Origin: Paraprevotella clara YIT 11840
GTDB lineage: Bacteria; Bacteroidota; Bacteroidia; Bacteroidales; Bacteroidaceae
Direction: 5' to 3'
Assembly (NCBI RefSeq): GCF_000233955.1
Contig: NZ_JH376593.1
Location: 62,001-126,000, forward strand
DNA length: 64,000 nt
Positions 17,860 through 26,892 of this stretch are shown one piece after another (position 1 is the stretch's first letter; each line of letters opens with the position of its first letter). Made by a program: the position numbers and the translations under genes. The notes under the pieces were generated by a model. The model had not been told where the DNA came from. It ran no database searches and saw only the letters and a program-made list of their open reading frames with translations.

Positions 17860-18920
17860 CAATCGTTCAATATAAGCATGGCATCACCGTACGTCCCGAA
17901 ACGATAACCTTCTTTCAACGCTTCTTTATACCCTTGCATCACCAGGTCGTAACCGCCGTAGGCTGCCGTCAGCATGAGCAGCGTACTGTATGGCATATAG
18001 AAATTAGCCACCATGCAGTCTGCCACATTGAACTCATACGGAGGGAAAATAAACTTGTTGGTCCAGCCCGTAAACTCCTTTAAATGTCCGTCCGTACCTA
18101 CCGCCGTTTCTATCACGCGCTGCACTGTGGTACCCACAGCACATACGCGATGCCCGCCGTCCTTTGCCGCATTGACGATGCGACAGGCATCCGCCTCCAC
18201 AAACATCTCCTCGCTGTCCATCTTGTGCTTGGTCAGATCTTCCACGTCGATATCACGGAAATTACCCAACCCGCAGTGCATCGTGACGTAAGCAAAATCC
18301 ACTCCCTTGATTTCAAGCCGCTTCATCAGCTCCCGCGAGAAATGAAGTCCGGACGAAGGGGCTGTCACCGCTCCCTCGTTACGGGCAAAAATACATTGAA
18401 AACGTTCCATATCCTCGGGTTCGGCCGGACGCTTCACAATATGTTTGGGCAGCGGAGCCTCGCCGAGCGCATATAAGGCTGCCTTGAACTCATCGTGCGG
18501 TCCGTCGTACAGAAAACGAAGCGTACGCCCGCGCGAAGTCGTATTGTCGATGACTTCTGCCACCATGGAATCATCTTCACCGAAGTACAACTTGTTGCCG
18601 ATACGAATCTTACGAGCCGGGTCGACCAACACATCCCAAAGACGCAAATCCTCGTTCAGTTCTCTCAACAAGAACACTTCGATACGGGCACCCGTCTTTT
18701 CCTTGTTGCCGTACAGGCGGGCCGGGAACACCTTGGTATCGTTGAAGATAAATACATCCTTATCGTCAAAATAGTCGAGAATGTCTTTAAAATACTGGCG
18801 ATGCTCGATATCTCCACTCTTCTTATGCAACACCATCAAACGGGATTCGTCACGATGGTGCGCGGGATACTGAGCAATCTGTTCTTCAGGTAACTTGAAT
18901 TTGAATTGTGACAGCTTCAT
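17859..18920 (-). CDS. queA: S-adenosylmethionine:tRNA ribosyltransferase-isomerase
   Basis: A 353-residue QueA, which transfers the ribosyl part of SAM to the 7-aminomethyl-7-deazaguanine in tRNA to make epoxyqueuosine. Family signatures are [20 protein letters not shown] at the start, [22 protein letters not shown] and [10 protein letters not shown]. Length is normal. It lies between truB and folK on the minus strand, overlapping the latter by one base. Confidence 0.97.
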   Translation of the reverse strand: MKLSQFKFKLPEEQIAQYPAHHRDESRLMVLHKKSGDIEHRQYFKDILDYFDDKDVFIFNDTKVFPARLYGNKEKTGARIEVFLLRELNEDLRLWDVLVDPARKIRIGNKLYFGEDDSMVAEVIDNTTSRGRTLRFLYDGPHDEFKAALYALGEAPLPKHIVKRPAEPEDMERFQCIFARNEGAVTAPSSGLHFSRELMKRLEIKGVDFAYVTMHCGLGNFRDIDVEDLTKHKMDSEEMFVEADACRIVNAAKDGGHRVCAVGTTVQRVIETAVGTDGHLKEFTGWTNKFIFPPYEFNVADCMVANFYMPYSTLLMLTAAYGGYDLVMQGYKEALKEGYRFGTYGDAMLILND

Positions 18921-18943
18921 ATAGAATAGTTCTCTTATATTGA

Positions 18944-19651
18944 TTAATTATCTTCTGTTATCTCTATCGTCTGGCGATTCAACCATTCGGCAAAATCATC
19001 CAGTTTCAGGCAGTCTTCCACTCTGACCGCTCCGATTCGCGTACGGCGTAAGGCCGTCAGGTGGGCACCACTCTGCAAGGCCGCCCCGATGTCGCGGGCC
19101 AACGCCCGGATGTAAGTACCTTTGCTGCACACCACCCGGATGACAATTTCCGGCAGTTCGCATCGCAACAGTTCCAGTTCGTCGATGACCAACGTCTTAG
19201 CTTTCAGTTCCACCTCTTCCCCTTTACGGGCCAAATCGTACGCACGGCTTCCGTTCACTTTGCAAGCCGAGAAGACAGGCGGCACCTGTTCTATCGTACC
19301 TACGAAACGATTCAGCGTTTCCTCCACCATTTCACGGGTGATATGTTCCGTGGGATACTCCGCATCCACAGGCTTCTCTAAGTCGAACGAGGGCGTGGTA
19401 GCCCCCAGACGGAGCGTCGCCACATACTCTTTCGTATGAGCCTGAAGTTCCTCTATCCGCTTCGTCGCCTTACCGGTGCAGACAAGCAGGACTCCGGTAG
19501 CCAAAGGATCGAGCGTACCGGCGTGCCCCACTTTCAATTTCTTCACTCCTAACCTCTTGCACAACAGGTAACGTACCTTGGCCACCAACCCGAACGACGT
19601 CCACTCGTAGGGCTTGTCAAAAGCCAATATTTCTCCTTTCTTGAAATCCAC
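18944..19651 (-). CDS. truB: tRNA pseudouridine-55 synthase
   Basis: A 235-residue TruB, which makes pseudouridine 55 in the T loop of tRNAs. The catalytic aspartate lies in [25 protein letters not shown]-type, [14 protein letters not shown] and LRRTRIG motifs are also present. The best start is a GTG at 19651 ([15 protein letters not shown]); no ATG fits. It is shorter than E. coli TruB because the C-terminal PUA region is reduced, as is usual in this phylum. It lies 18 bases after uppP. Confidence 0.95.
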   Translation of the reverse strand: MDFKKGEILAFDKPYEWTSFGLVAKVRYLLCKRLGVKKLKVGHAGTLDPLATGVLLVCTGKATKRIEELQAHTKEYVATLRLGATTPSFDLEKPVDAEYPTEHITREMVEETLNRFVGTIEQVPPVFSACKVNGSRAYDLARKGEEVELKAKTLVIDELELLRCELPEIVIRVVCSKGTYIRALARDIGAALQSGAHLTALRRTRIGAVRVEDCLKLDDFAEWLNRQTIEITEDN

Positions 19652-19669
19652 TCAGGCGAATTTTAACGG

Positions 19670-20482
19670 TTAGAGACAATGATGTACGATGAGCGCGACA
19701 CCCACTACGGCACAGTAAACGGCAAAATATACCAACTTGCCTTTCTTGACTATATTGATCATCCATTTGCAAGCCAGGCATCCCGACACAAAGGCCGCCA
19801 CGAACCCCACGGCAAGCGGCCACATCCCGATACCCGCAGAAGCAGCCTCGACCCCATGGGTCACTCCCTTTGCCACATCGAGTATGGCTTCTCCTAAAAT
19901 AGGAGGCATCACCATCAGGAAAGAAAACTGGGCCAACTTGGCTTTGTTGTTTCCCAACAGCAAGCCCGTAGCGATGGTCGTACCGGAACGGGACAAGCCG
20001 GGCAACACGGCACAAGCCTGGGAAAGCCCGATGATGAAGGCGTCACGAAGAGATATGTTTTCTTTCTGACGGGGGCGGGCATAATATGAAAACGTCAGCA
20101 GCAAAGCCGTCAGCAACAAACAAATCCCTACTATCAGCAGACCGCTGCCGAATATCATTTCCACATAGTCCTTAAAGAAAACCCCGACAATGCCTACGGG
20201 TATCATGGAGACTAAAATATTCAAGGCATAACGTTGGGATTCGTTCATCCCCGGCCCTTTGAAGTCAAACAATCCCTTGAATATCCACACGATATCTTTC
20301 CAAAGAATCACCAACGTGCTGAACACCGTAGCCACATGGACGGCCACAGTAAACGTCAGATTGGCTTCTCCTTCTATTCCGAAAAAATGGGAAGCGATGG
20401 CCAGATGCCCGCTACTGCTCACCGGCAAATACTCCGTCAGGCCCTGCAAGAGACCCATCAACAACGCGTCTATTACATCCAT
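19670..20482 (-). CDS. uppP: undecaprenyl-diphosphate phosphatase
   Basis: A 270-residue integral membrane phosphatase that recycles the lipid carrier for peptidoglycan and other surface glycans. Diagnostic motifs are [18 protein letters not shown] near the N-terminus and [18 protein letters not shown] in the middle (catalytic E and R/S residues). Several transmembrane helices are visible. The ftsX-DUF3098-uppP-truB-queA order is a familiar Bacteroidales arrangement. Confidence 0.96.
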   Translation of the reverse strand: MDVIDALLMGLLQGLTEYLPVSSSGHLAIASHFFGIEGEANLTFTVAVHVATVFSTLVILWKDIVWIFKGLFDFKGPGMNESQRYALNILVSMIPVGIVGVFFKDYVEMIFGSGLLIVGICLLLTALLLTFSYYARPRQKENISLRDAFIIGLSQACAVLPGLSRSGTTIATGLLLGNNKAKLAQFSFLMVMPPILGEAILDVAKGVTHGVEAASAGIGMWPLAVGFVAAFVSGCLACKWMINIVKKGKLVYFAVYCAVVGVALIVHHCL

Positions 20483-20484
20483 GC

Positions 20485-20790
20485 TTAATCCTTATTGATC
20501 GTGGCGTCCGCACCGGACATTTCGTCTTTCTTTTCTCCGACACCCTCATTCTCTTCCTCCAACGGCGTGTATGCAGGCTTTCGCAAAATGGCATAAATGA
20601 TGAACAAAAAGCCAAACAGACAGACTATTGGAGCCACTTTAATGCGACGTACGCTGAATACGTCCGGATTGAATACCGTTTCCGAACTCCCGGAACCGGA
20701 CATAAGGATGAACCCGATGATTACAATCGCCATCCCGACGGCCAACAAAATAAAATTCACCTTGTCGAAAGCAAAATTTCTTTTATCCAT
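20485..20790 (-). CDS. DUF3098 small membrane protein
   Basis: A 101-residue protein with two hydrophobic segments ([20 protein letters not shown] and [18 protein letters not shown]) and a charged, glutamate-rich C-terminal tail. This matches DUF3098, a Bacteroidota family found between ftsX and uppP. Function is unknown; a link to cell division or wall synthesis is inferred from the neighbours only. It lies 2 bases before uppP. Confidence 0.85.
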   Translation of the reverse strand: MDKRNFAFDKVNFILLAVGMAIVIIGFILMSGSGSSETVFNPDVFSVRRIKVAPIVCLFGFLFIIYAILRKPAYTPLEEENEGVGEKKDEMSGADATINKD

Positions 20791-20818
20791 AAACCTCTAT
20801 TTATTATATGTTTCCTAT

Positions 20819-21685
20819 TTAATATAAATCACCGACCTTCATCCGCAAGTACTTGTTGACGGAAACGTACGTACAGCCCAACGTAAGCAAGAGGCCGAAC
20901 AACAGCACCGCCGCCCCGACGACGAGCAACATATCGACATGGATATATTGGGAAAGCGAAGGGTCGTACTGCAAAAGGGTATGCACGCCTCCCCACAACA
21001 CGGCATCGGCCAAAAGACCGGACAGGAACCCGAGATTGAAACTCCGTGCCATAAACGGCCTCCGGATAAATCCCCAACTCGCCCCTACCAATTTCATCGT
21101 ACGGATAACGAAACGGCCGGAATAGATGCTCAGCCGCACGGTATTGTTGATGAGTGCAAAAGAGACCAAGGCCAAAAGCACGGCCAAGCCCAAAAGCACA
21201 TAGCTGATACGTCGCAAATTGTCATTCACCGTGTCTACCAGCTCTTTTTGATACATCACATCCTCCACCAAAGGATTCTTTTTCAGCTTTGCGGTGATCC
21301 ACGCCAAACTGTCGGAATTGGCATAAAGGGCGTTCATACGCAATTCAAACGATGCCGTGAACGGATTGGCTCCGAGAAACTCAGACGGATCGCTGCCCAT
21401 GGCCTTTACCTGTTCTTTCAACGCCTGCTCTTTGGACACATAATCCAAAGCATACACATAACGTTCTCCCTTCAATGCCGTCCGGAATTCATGGATGTCC
21501 GAACGGCTCGCCTCACCGTCGAGCAATACGGTTACCGTCAGATTTTCTTTCACGGAATCGGACAAACGCTGGGCAAACAGTATAAAAAAGGATACGATTC
21601 CCAGCAGTATCAACACCAACGTGGTACTGACACCGGTCGTAAACCACTGCATACCCAAAGAACCTTTTGCTTTTTTCTTTCCCAT
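20819..21685 (-). CDS. ftsX: cell division protein FtsX (permease-like)
   Basis: A 288-residue protein with the FtsX plan: N-terminal cytoplasmic stretch, TM1 (TTLVLILLGIVSFFILFA), an extracytoplasmic domain of about 110 residues (SVKENLTVTVLLDGEA...), then three C-terminal TMs around a MacB/FtsX-type permease domain. FtsX pairs with the ATPase FtsE to control wall hydrolases at the septum; ftsE is not in this window. It probably starts the operon ftsX-DUF3098-uppP-truB-queA-folK. Confidence 0.93.
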   Translation of the reverse strand: MGKKKAKGSLGMQWFTTGVSTTLVLILLGIVSFFILFAQRLSDSVKENLTVTVLLDGEASRSDIHEFRTALKGERYVYALDYVSKEQALKEQVKAMGSDPSEFLGANPFTASFELRMNALYANSDSLAWITAKLKKNPLVEDVMYQKELVDTVNDNLRRISYVLLGLAVLLALVSFALINNTVRLSIYSGRFVIRTMKLVGASWGFIRRPFMARSFNLGFLSGLLADAVLWGGVHTLLQYDPSLSQYIHVDMLLVVGAAVLLFGLLLTLGCTYVSVNKYLRMKVGDLY

Positions 21686-21774
21686 GACCTCTATCTGTCC
21701 GTATTAGCGTAGGATACAAAAATACAACGAAACACGGGGATTGATTCTTTCTTTAACAGCATTTAACTTGATTG

Positions 21775-23100
21775 TCAGTCTTCTACCACCTCTCCCTTCA
21801 GCGTAGCCGAAGAACTTCCGTTAACTCTCACCTTTACAAAATCACCGACATGATACTTTCCCCGGTCGAACACGACCACCTTATTCTGCTCTGTACGTCC
21901 GAACAACTGCTCTTTGGAACGTTTGCTCACACCCTCCACCAGCACTTCATAAACCCGGCCTTCACAACGGCGGTTGCTCTCTGCCGAGAGTTCATTCTGC
22001 AAAGCGATCAATTCGTTCAAACGCCGCACCTTCACGTCCTCCGACACGTCATCGGGCAAATGCTTGGAGGCATACGTTCCCGGCCGCTCCGAATACTTGA
22101 ACATAAAAGCGCTGTCGTAGGCACATTCCCGCATCAACGACAAAGACATTTGATGGTCTTCCTCAGTCTCGGAACAGTAACCCGAAAAAATGTCTGTGGA
22201 CAAACCGCAATCCGGCACAATCCGACGGATGGCCGCCACGCGGTCCAAATACCATTCACGGGTGTACTTGCGGTTCATCAATTTCAGGATACGGTTGCTT
22301 CCGCTCTGCACCGGCAAATGGATATGCCGGCACACATTGGGTTCTTCCGCAATGACACGCAACGTGTCGTCGCTCATGTCCTTCGGATGGGAAGTGGTGA
22401 AACGCACGCGCATCCCGTCGGCCTCGTGTGCCACCAACCGCAAAAGTTCCGGAAAAGAAACAGTCTTTCCGTCGGCCCCCTCATGGAGGTAAGAATTCAC
22501 ATTCTGCCCCAAAAGCGTGACTTCCTTATACCCGCGCTTTTTCAAATCCCGCACCTCATTCAGGATGCTTTCCACATCCCGGCTGCGTTCCCGTCCACGC
22601 GTGTAAGGCACAATACAATAATGGCAAAAATTGTTGCAGCCGCGCATGATACTGACAAAACCGGAAATATGCGAGCCGCACACACGTTGCGGAATCACAT
22701 CCTTATAAGTTTCCGTCACGGACAGTTCCACGTTGATGGCCTTATGCCCCAGCTCCACTTGGGCTATCAGGTCGGGCAGAGACAAATAAGCGTCGGGGCC
22801 TGCCACTACATCCACATGGTGATTCTCTATCAACTCTTCCTTCACCCGTTCGGCCATACAGCCCAACACGCCGATAATCAGATGCCGACCCTTCCGTCTC
22901 AAAGCATGCAAAGCCTCCAGCCGGTTGATGATTTTCTGTTCGGCATTATCCCGTACGGAACAAGTATTCAGGAAAACGGCATCCGCCTCATCCAGGGTTT
23001 CGCACGTCTCGTATCCTGCCATACGCATCACCGAAGCCACTACTTCGCTGTCGGCCACGTTCATCTGGCAACCGTAAGTCTCTATAAAAAGCTTTTTCAT
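21775..23100 (-). CDS. miaB: tRNA-2-methylthio-N6-dimethylallyladenosine synthase
   Basis: A 441-residue radical-SAM methylthiotransferase acting on A37 of tRNAs. N-terminal UPF0004 cluster cysteines are C11 (YGCQMN), C47 and C81. The radical SAM cluster is C155-xxx-C159-xx-C162 (GCNNFCHYC). A C-terminal TRAM-type domain ends the protein (KVRVNGSSSATLKGEVVED). It is separated from ftsX by about 90 bases and has its own promoter. Confidence 0.97.
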   Translation of the reverse strand: MKKLFIETYGCQMNVADSEVVASVMRMAGYETCETLDEADAVFLNTCSVRDNAEQKIINRLEALHALRRKGRHLIIGVLGCMAERVKEELIENHHVDVVAGPDAYLSLPDLIAQVELGHKAINVELSVTETYKDVIPQRVCGSHISGFVSIMRGCNNFCHYCIVPYTRGRERSRDVESILNEVRDLKKRGYKEVTLLGQNVNSYLHEGADGKTVSFPELLRLVAHEADGMRVRFTTSHPKDMSDDTLRVIAEEPNVCRHIHLPVQSGSNRILKLMNRKYTREWYLDRVAAIRRIVPDCGLSTDIFSGYCSETEEDHQMSLSLMRECAYDSAFMFKYSERPGTYASKHLPDDVSEDVKVRRLNELIALQNELSAESNRRCEGRVYEVLVEGVSKRSKEQLFGRTEQNKVVVFDRGKYHVGDFVKVRVNGSSSATLKGEVVED

Positions 23101-23123
23101 GCTGTTCTTTCAAATTCAGGCTG

Positions 23124-23154
23124 CAAAGATAGTGAAAGGCGAGCGCAGAGACAA
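23124..23154 (-). promoter_or_regulatory. promoter for miaB
   Basis: On the minus strand, TTG (23154-23152), a 20-base spacer and TATCTTTG (23131-23124) precede the miaB ATG by about 23 bases. A second TATCTTTG on the same strand at 23218-23211 may be another start point. Confidence 0.6.
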
Positions 23155-23402
23155 GCGAAAACGTAGTTTTCTGGCTTGGCTATGCCGAGCCGCATCCTAT
23201 CTTCGTAAAACAAAGATAGTCAAAATCACACATATATATACCATTTACTTCTGCAAAGAAACAAAAGAAGGCACAGACCTTCTTAAAAAAGACTAAAAAC
23301 AAAGTTAAATTAGCGTACAAGCCATTATTATCACAGAGATAATTCCGATATTTGTCCTCGAATGAAAACATTAGATTTTTTCATAGTTAAGGTTTAGTTG
23401 AG

Positions 23403-23437
23403 TAAGCGGGAGTTGTGAAACCCCCGCTTATTTTTTT
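23403..23437 (+). terminator. orphan terminator-like hairpin in the miaB-AraC gap
   Basis: TAAGCGGG / CCCGCTTA with a 12-base loop is followed by TTTTTTTA. No gene ends just before it on the plus strand. The sequence from about 23230 to 23400 may therefore be transcribed as a small RNA or very short peptide mRNA. I see nothing else recognisable there. Confidence 0.55.
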
Positions 23438-23444
23438 AGACTGC

Positions 23445-23995
23445 CGTTTGGCAAAAAGACATCCGTTTCCGAATTTTCATAGCAAACAGCAAGAAAAAAG
23501 TTCTCTTTAGGGATGTACGGATTCCGCTAAAAGCACAAAACAGAGGTAAACAAAAGCATTTACGGATACACTTTTTTAAGGTTTTGCCCGTTTTTTCAGT
23601 CCCGTTAACCCGGATTTAAGCCCGATTAAGGATTGCTCTCATGAGAAAAATTTTCCGTTTGGCTGAAAAAACACTTTTTTTCTCAGCAGAAAAAAAGATG
23701 AACGACCGCAGGCTACCGGAAAAACGGCCTGAAAGCGGGAATACAAACTGCTGAAAACACCGTTTTTTCTCTATTTGGCAAGAAAAGGCATGCAAGGATA
23801 CGCTGTCCTTTTGCAAAAGGTATGCGTTCCCGCACTTACGCCTCCTTCGCCAACCAGCGCAGGATGCACCTTTCCGGCAGGCCTTTGGAAAGCAAAATCC
23901 CTTTTCCACTGACATTCCGCTTCCTCCCGACAGCGCGAGACTCGCGTATTTGCAATGACGGCTCGGTAAAGGCACGAATACGCGAACCATGCAGG
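23445..23995 (-). repeat. dispersed ~550-bp intergenic element, copy A
   Basis: This non-coding stretch aligns by eye, on the minus strand, with the plus strand of 43675-44215. Matching words (A/B) include TGTATCCGTAAATGC/TGTATCCGAAAACGC, GGCTGAAAAAACA/GGCTGAGAAAACA and CGCGAGACTCGCGTATTTG/CGCGAGAATCGCGTATTTG (the last two read on the opposite strand of each copy). A frame ending ..PCMPFLAK in A corresponds to ..FCTPFLSK in B, so a decayed or very small gene is possible. No known insertion-sequence gene is visible. Confidence 0.55.
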
Positions 23996-24158
23996 ACCGG
24001 GATTAACATTTTGACAGTATGCACCCTGAATTTTACCCAATGCTCCCTGCCCAAGGTCTTCTTTCCCTACCGTTGGAGTTCCGCAACGTTCCCATACAAT
24101 GGGACGTGGACCCGGAAGAATAAAAGTGGAAAAACCATGTCCTTTATGATATTTTTCA

Positions 24159-24166
24159 TAACTTTG
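24159..24166 (+). promoter_or_regulatory. -7 element upstream of the AraC-type regulator
   Basis: TAACTTTG, about 45 bases before the ATG at 24211. No clear -33 partner is seen. Confidence 0.35.
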
Positions 24167-24210
24167 ACTGCCGAAGAGGTTTAATACCTTTTTTTCTTTC
24201 CGGCAGCAAA

Positions 24211-25299
24211 ATGGACGGCAATATTGTTTATATACAACTCATGCAGTACACGGCAGGAGCAAGCTTCATGTTCCTGCTGTGGCTGTGCGTGTACTTCCTC
24301 CGGAACGGAAGCGGTAACCGGCTCCGCCAAATCACTGGTTGGGTCTTGCTCGTATGGGTCATACAGTCGGTCAAGGATATGGCACTGATATGGTATCCCA
24401 CCGTCCGGTTCGAGTTCCTGCACCATGTTTTCGTACTCATCGACATGACAGCCGTCCCCACCTGCGCCTTCCTGCTGTTTGAACTCACGCGTCCCGGTTC
24501 CATGACGCTCCCACGGGCCGTGCTGCATGAAATACCGTTCCTTCTCTTTATACTCGTCTACGTGCTCCATCCCATGGAAACGCTATACGAAAGTGCCATC
24601 GCCTGCGCCGTGGCATACGGTACGGTCGTGATGCTTTATGTCTTGTTCGAAATACCGGCTTATCACAAGCGGCTGAAACAAAGTTATTCTTACCACGAAC
24701 GCATCGACCTGCGGTGGTTGTATATCATACTTCTCTCTTTCGTGGCGTTCCTGGCGGTATGGAGCCTGTCTTCCACCTACTATTCCGAACTCAACGACAC
24801 GTTGTACTACCTGCTCACTTGTGTCATTTGGTCACTCATCAGCTACTTCATCAACCGGCAGGAGCAAGTGCTCGGTTCATTGACGACCCGTTCGCACCAG
24901 GACGTTGAGACGGCTCCGGAAAACGAAGAGAATCCACATCAATTCACCCTCCACCTGCATCGGATTTTCGAGGAAGAGCATCTCTACCTCAATCCCAAGC
25001 TGACCATCATGGACTTGGCCCAAGCCATCGGCACGAACCGCACCTATATTTCTAATTATCTGAACAATGTACTGGGTACAACGTTCTTCGATTACGTCAA
25101 CCAATACCGCCTGTCATACGCCGAACAACTTCTCCGCCAAACCAAAATGTCTATCGAAGAAATAGCTGACCGTTCCGGCTTTAACTCACGAAGTACCTTC
25201 CGGCGTGCCTTCCTCAAAAGGTTCGGTTGCACCCCGAGCCATTACCGTCTTCAGCACTTACCAAAAGAAATAGAAAAGGAAATAAGCCTGACACAGTAA
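24211..25299 (+). CDS. membrane-anchored AraC-family transcriptional regulator
   Basis: A 362-residue protein with an unusual plan for the family. The first 215 residues or so hold about six hydrophobic segments (for example ASFMFLLWLCVYFL, HEIPFLLFILVYVL, LYIILLSFVAFLAVWSL and YYLLTCVIWSLISYFI). A linker rich in E/N follows, and then a C-terminal AraC/XylS double helix-turn-helix (about 250-345). Motifs are LTIMDLAQAIGTNRTYISNYLN and MSIEEIADRSGFNSRSTFRRAFLKRFGCTPSHYR. It probably senses a signal in or across the inner membrane. The target is unknown; the CoA-transferase gene 70 bases downstream is a candidate by position only. Confidence 0.88.
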   Translation: MDGNIVYIQLMQYTAGASFMFLLWLCVYFLRNGSGNRLRQITGWVLLVWVIQSVKDMALIWYPTVRFEFLHHVFVLIDMTAVPTCAFLLFELTRPGSMTLPRAVLHEIPFLLFILVYVLHPMETLYESAIACAVAYGTVVMLYVLFEIPAYHKRLKQSYSYHERIDLRWLYIILLSFVAFLAVWSLSSTYYSELNDTLYYLLTCVIWSLISYFINRQEQVLGSLTTRSHQDVETAPENEENPHQFTLHLHRIFEEEHLYLNPKLTIMDLAQAIGTNRTYISNYLNNVLGTTFFDYVNQYRLSYAEQLLRQTKMSIEEIADRSGFNSRSTFRRAFLKRFGCTPSHYRLQHLPKEIEKEISLTQ

Positions 25300-25319
25300 C
25301 ACCTTTCAAAAAAAATAGC

Positions 25320-25327
25320 TAACTTTG
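25320..25327 (+). promoter_or_regulatory. -7 element for the CoA-transferase gene
   Basis: TAACTTTG lies 42 bases before the ATG at 25369, in the 69-base gap after the regulator gene. The -33 element is not clear. Confidence 0.45.
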
Positions 25328-25368
25328 CGCCATATTAATTAAGGTATAACTATTAAGCAATCAACTCT

Positions 25369-26880
25369 ATGGGATTCAACAAAATCACAGCAGCCGAAGC
25401 TGCTGCTCTCATCCAAAACGGAGATACCATCGGACTGAGCGGTTTCACACCGGCCGGCGTACCTAAAAGCGTACCGGCTGAGATAGCCCGAAAAGCCGAG
25501 AAAGAACACGCGGAGGGCAAAGAATTTAAGATCAACATCCTTACCGGAGCATCCACAGGACAAAGTTGCGACGGCATGCTGGCCAACGCTCATGCCATCA
25601 AATTCCGCGCCCCTTACACCACGAACAAAGACTTCCGTACGCATGTCAACAATAATGAGATTTCGTATTCCGACCTCAACCTTTCCAACATGGCCACTCA
25701 AATCCGCCAAGGTTATCTCGGACAAGTGGACTGGGCCATCATCGAGGCGTGCGAAGTCGAACAAACAGGCGGTAAGGCACGTATTTACCTGACGGCCGCA
25801 GGAGGTATCAGCCCCACCGTCTGCCGTCTGGCACGCAAAGGCATCATCATCGAAGTCAATGCTTTCCACAGCAAAAAGTGCATGGGCATCCATGACGTGT
25901 ACGAAATAGAAGACCATCCCTATCGCACGCCCATCATGATCATGAAGGCGAGCGACCGCATCGGTAAACCCTACGTGGAAGTGGACGCCGACCGCATCAA
26001 AGGCATCATCGAATGCAACATCCCCGACGAGGCACGTGCATTCAAAGCCCCCGACGCCATCACCACACAAATCGGAAACAATGTGGCCGATTTCCTGTTA
26101 GCCAATCTGAAAAGCGGGAAAATACCGCCTACTTTCCTTAATTTGCAAAGCGGGGTAGGCAGCGGAGCCAACGCCGTATTGGGCGCATTAGGCCAATGTC
26201 CGGACGTCCCGAATTTCAGTATTTACACCGAAGTGCTTCAAGATGCCCCCGTACAACTGATGCGCGAAGGCCGCGTACTCTCGGCATCAGCCTGTTCGCT
26301 CACCGTGACGAACGAATGTCTGCAAGGTATTTACAACGACATGGACTTCTTCAAAGACAAGCTCGTGCTCCGTCCTTCCGAAATTTCAAACAGCCCCGAA
26401 GTCATCGCCCGCATCGGCGTATGCTCTCTGAATACGGCCATCGAGGTGGACATCTACGGACATGTAAACTCTACCAAGATCTGCGGTACGAAGATGATGA
26501 ACGGTATCGGCGGTTCGGCAGACTTCACCAACAATGCTTATTTGAGTATTTTCACTTGCGGTTCCACCACCAAAGGCGGAGCCATCAGCAGTATCGTGCC
26601 GTTCTGTTCCCATATCGACCATACGAGCCATTTCGTGGATGCCGTCATCACGGAATACGGCGTGGCCGACCTGCGTGGAAAATGCGCCATGGAGAAAGCA
26701 GCAGAGCTTGTCAAGGTAGCCCATCCCGACTATCGTCCGCTTTTGCTCGACTACATGAAGTACGCAGCCCAAAACGGAGGACACACCCACCACTGCCTGT
26801 CGGCTGCATTCGCCATGCACGACACTTATCTGCGCAAGGGAGACATGCGACTGACCGACTGGGCCGAATACGTAAAATAA
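25369..26880 (+). CDS. acetyl-CoA hydrolase/transferase family protein (succinate CoA-transferase type)
   Basis: A 503-residue class I CoA-transferase. Bacteroidales relatives are annotated as succinate:acetate or propionate CoA-transferases and take part in making propionate, succinate and acetate. Features are GLSGFTPAGVPKSVP near the start, a glycine-rich NLQSGVGSGANAVLGAL region and IYTEVLQDAPVQL, with the likely catalytic glutamate in YTEV. FTNNAYLSIFTCGST and VITEYGVADLRGK come further on. Length fits the family. The C1 peptidase gene follows 12 bases later, so co-transcription is likely. Substrate preference cannot be read from sequence. Confidence 0.93.
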   Translation: MGFNKITAAEAAALIQNGDTIGLSGFTPAGVPKSVPAEIARKAEKEHAEGKEFKINILTGASTGQSCDGMLANAHAIKFRAPYTTNKDFRTHVNNNEISYSDLNLSNMATQIRQGYLGQVDWAIIEACEVEQTGGKARIYLTAAGGISPTVCRLARKGIIIEVNAFHSKKCMGIHDVYEIEDHPYRTPIMIMKASDRIGKPYVEVDADRIKGIIECNIPDEARAFKAPDAITTQIGNNVADFLLANLKSGKIPPTFLNLQSGVGSGANAVLGALGQCPDVPNFSIYTEVLQDAPVQLMREGRVLSASACSLTVTNECLQGIYNDMDFFKDKLVLRPSEISNSPEVIARIGVCSLNTAIEVDIYGHVNSTKICGTKMMNGIGGSADFTNNAYLSIFTCGSTTKGGAISSIVPFCSHIDHTSHFVDAVITEYGVADLRGKCAMEKAAELVKVAHPDYRPLLLDYMKYAAQNGGHTHHCLSAAFAMHDTYLRKGDMRLTDWAEYVK

Positions 26881-26892
26881 CACCAGGAATTT

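Noticed and set aside
21772-23166. A 464-codon plus-strand open frame opposite miaB
   Set aside because: Antisense shadow of miaB, whose catalytic motifs are complete on the minus strand.
23616-24040. Open frames on the minus strand in the miaB-AraC gap (124 and 89 codons) as genes
   Set aside because: Low-complexity Lys/Phe/Arg composition, no ribosome-binding site and no recognised family. They are explained as part of the dispersed element, though a decayed gene cannot be excluded.
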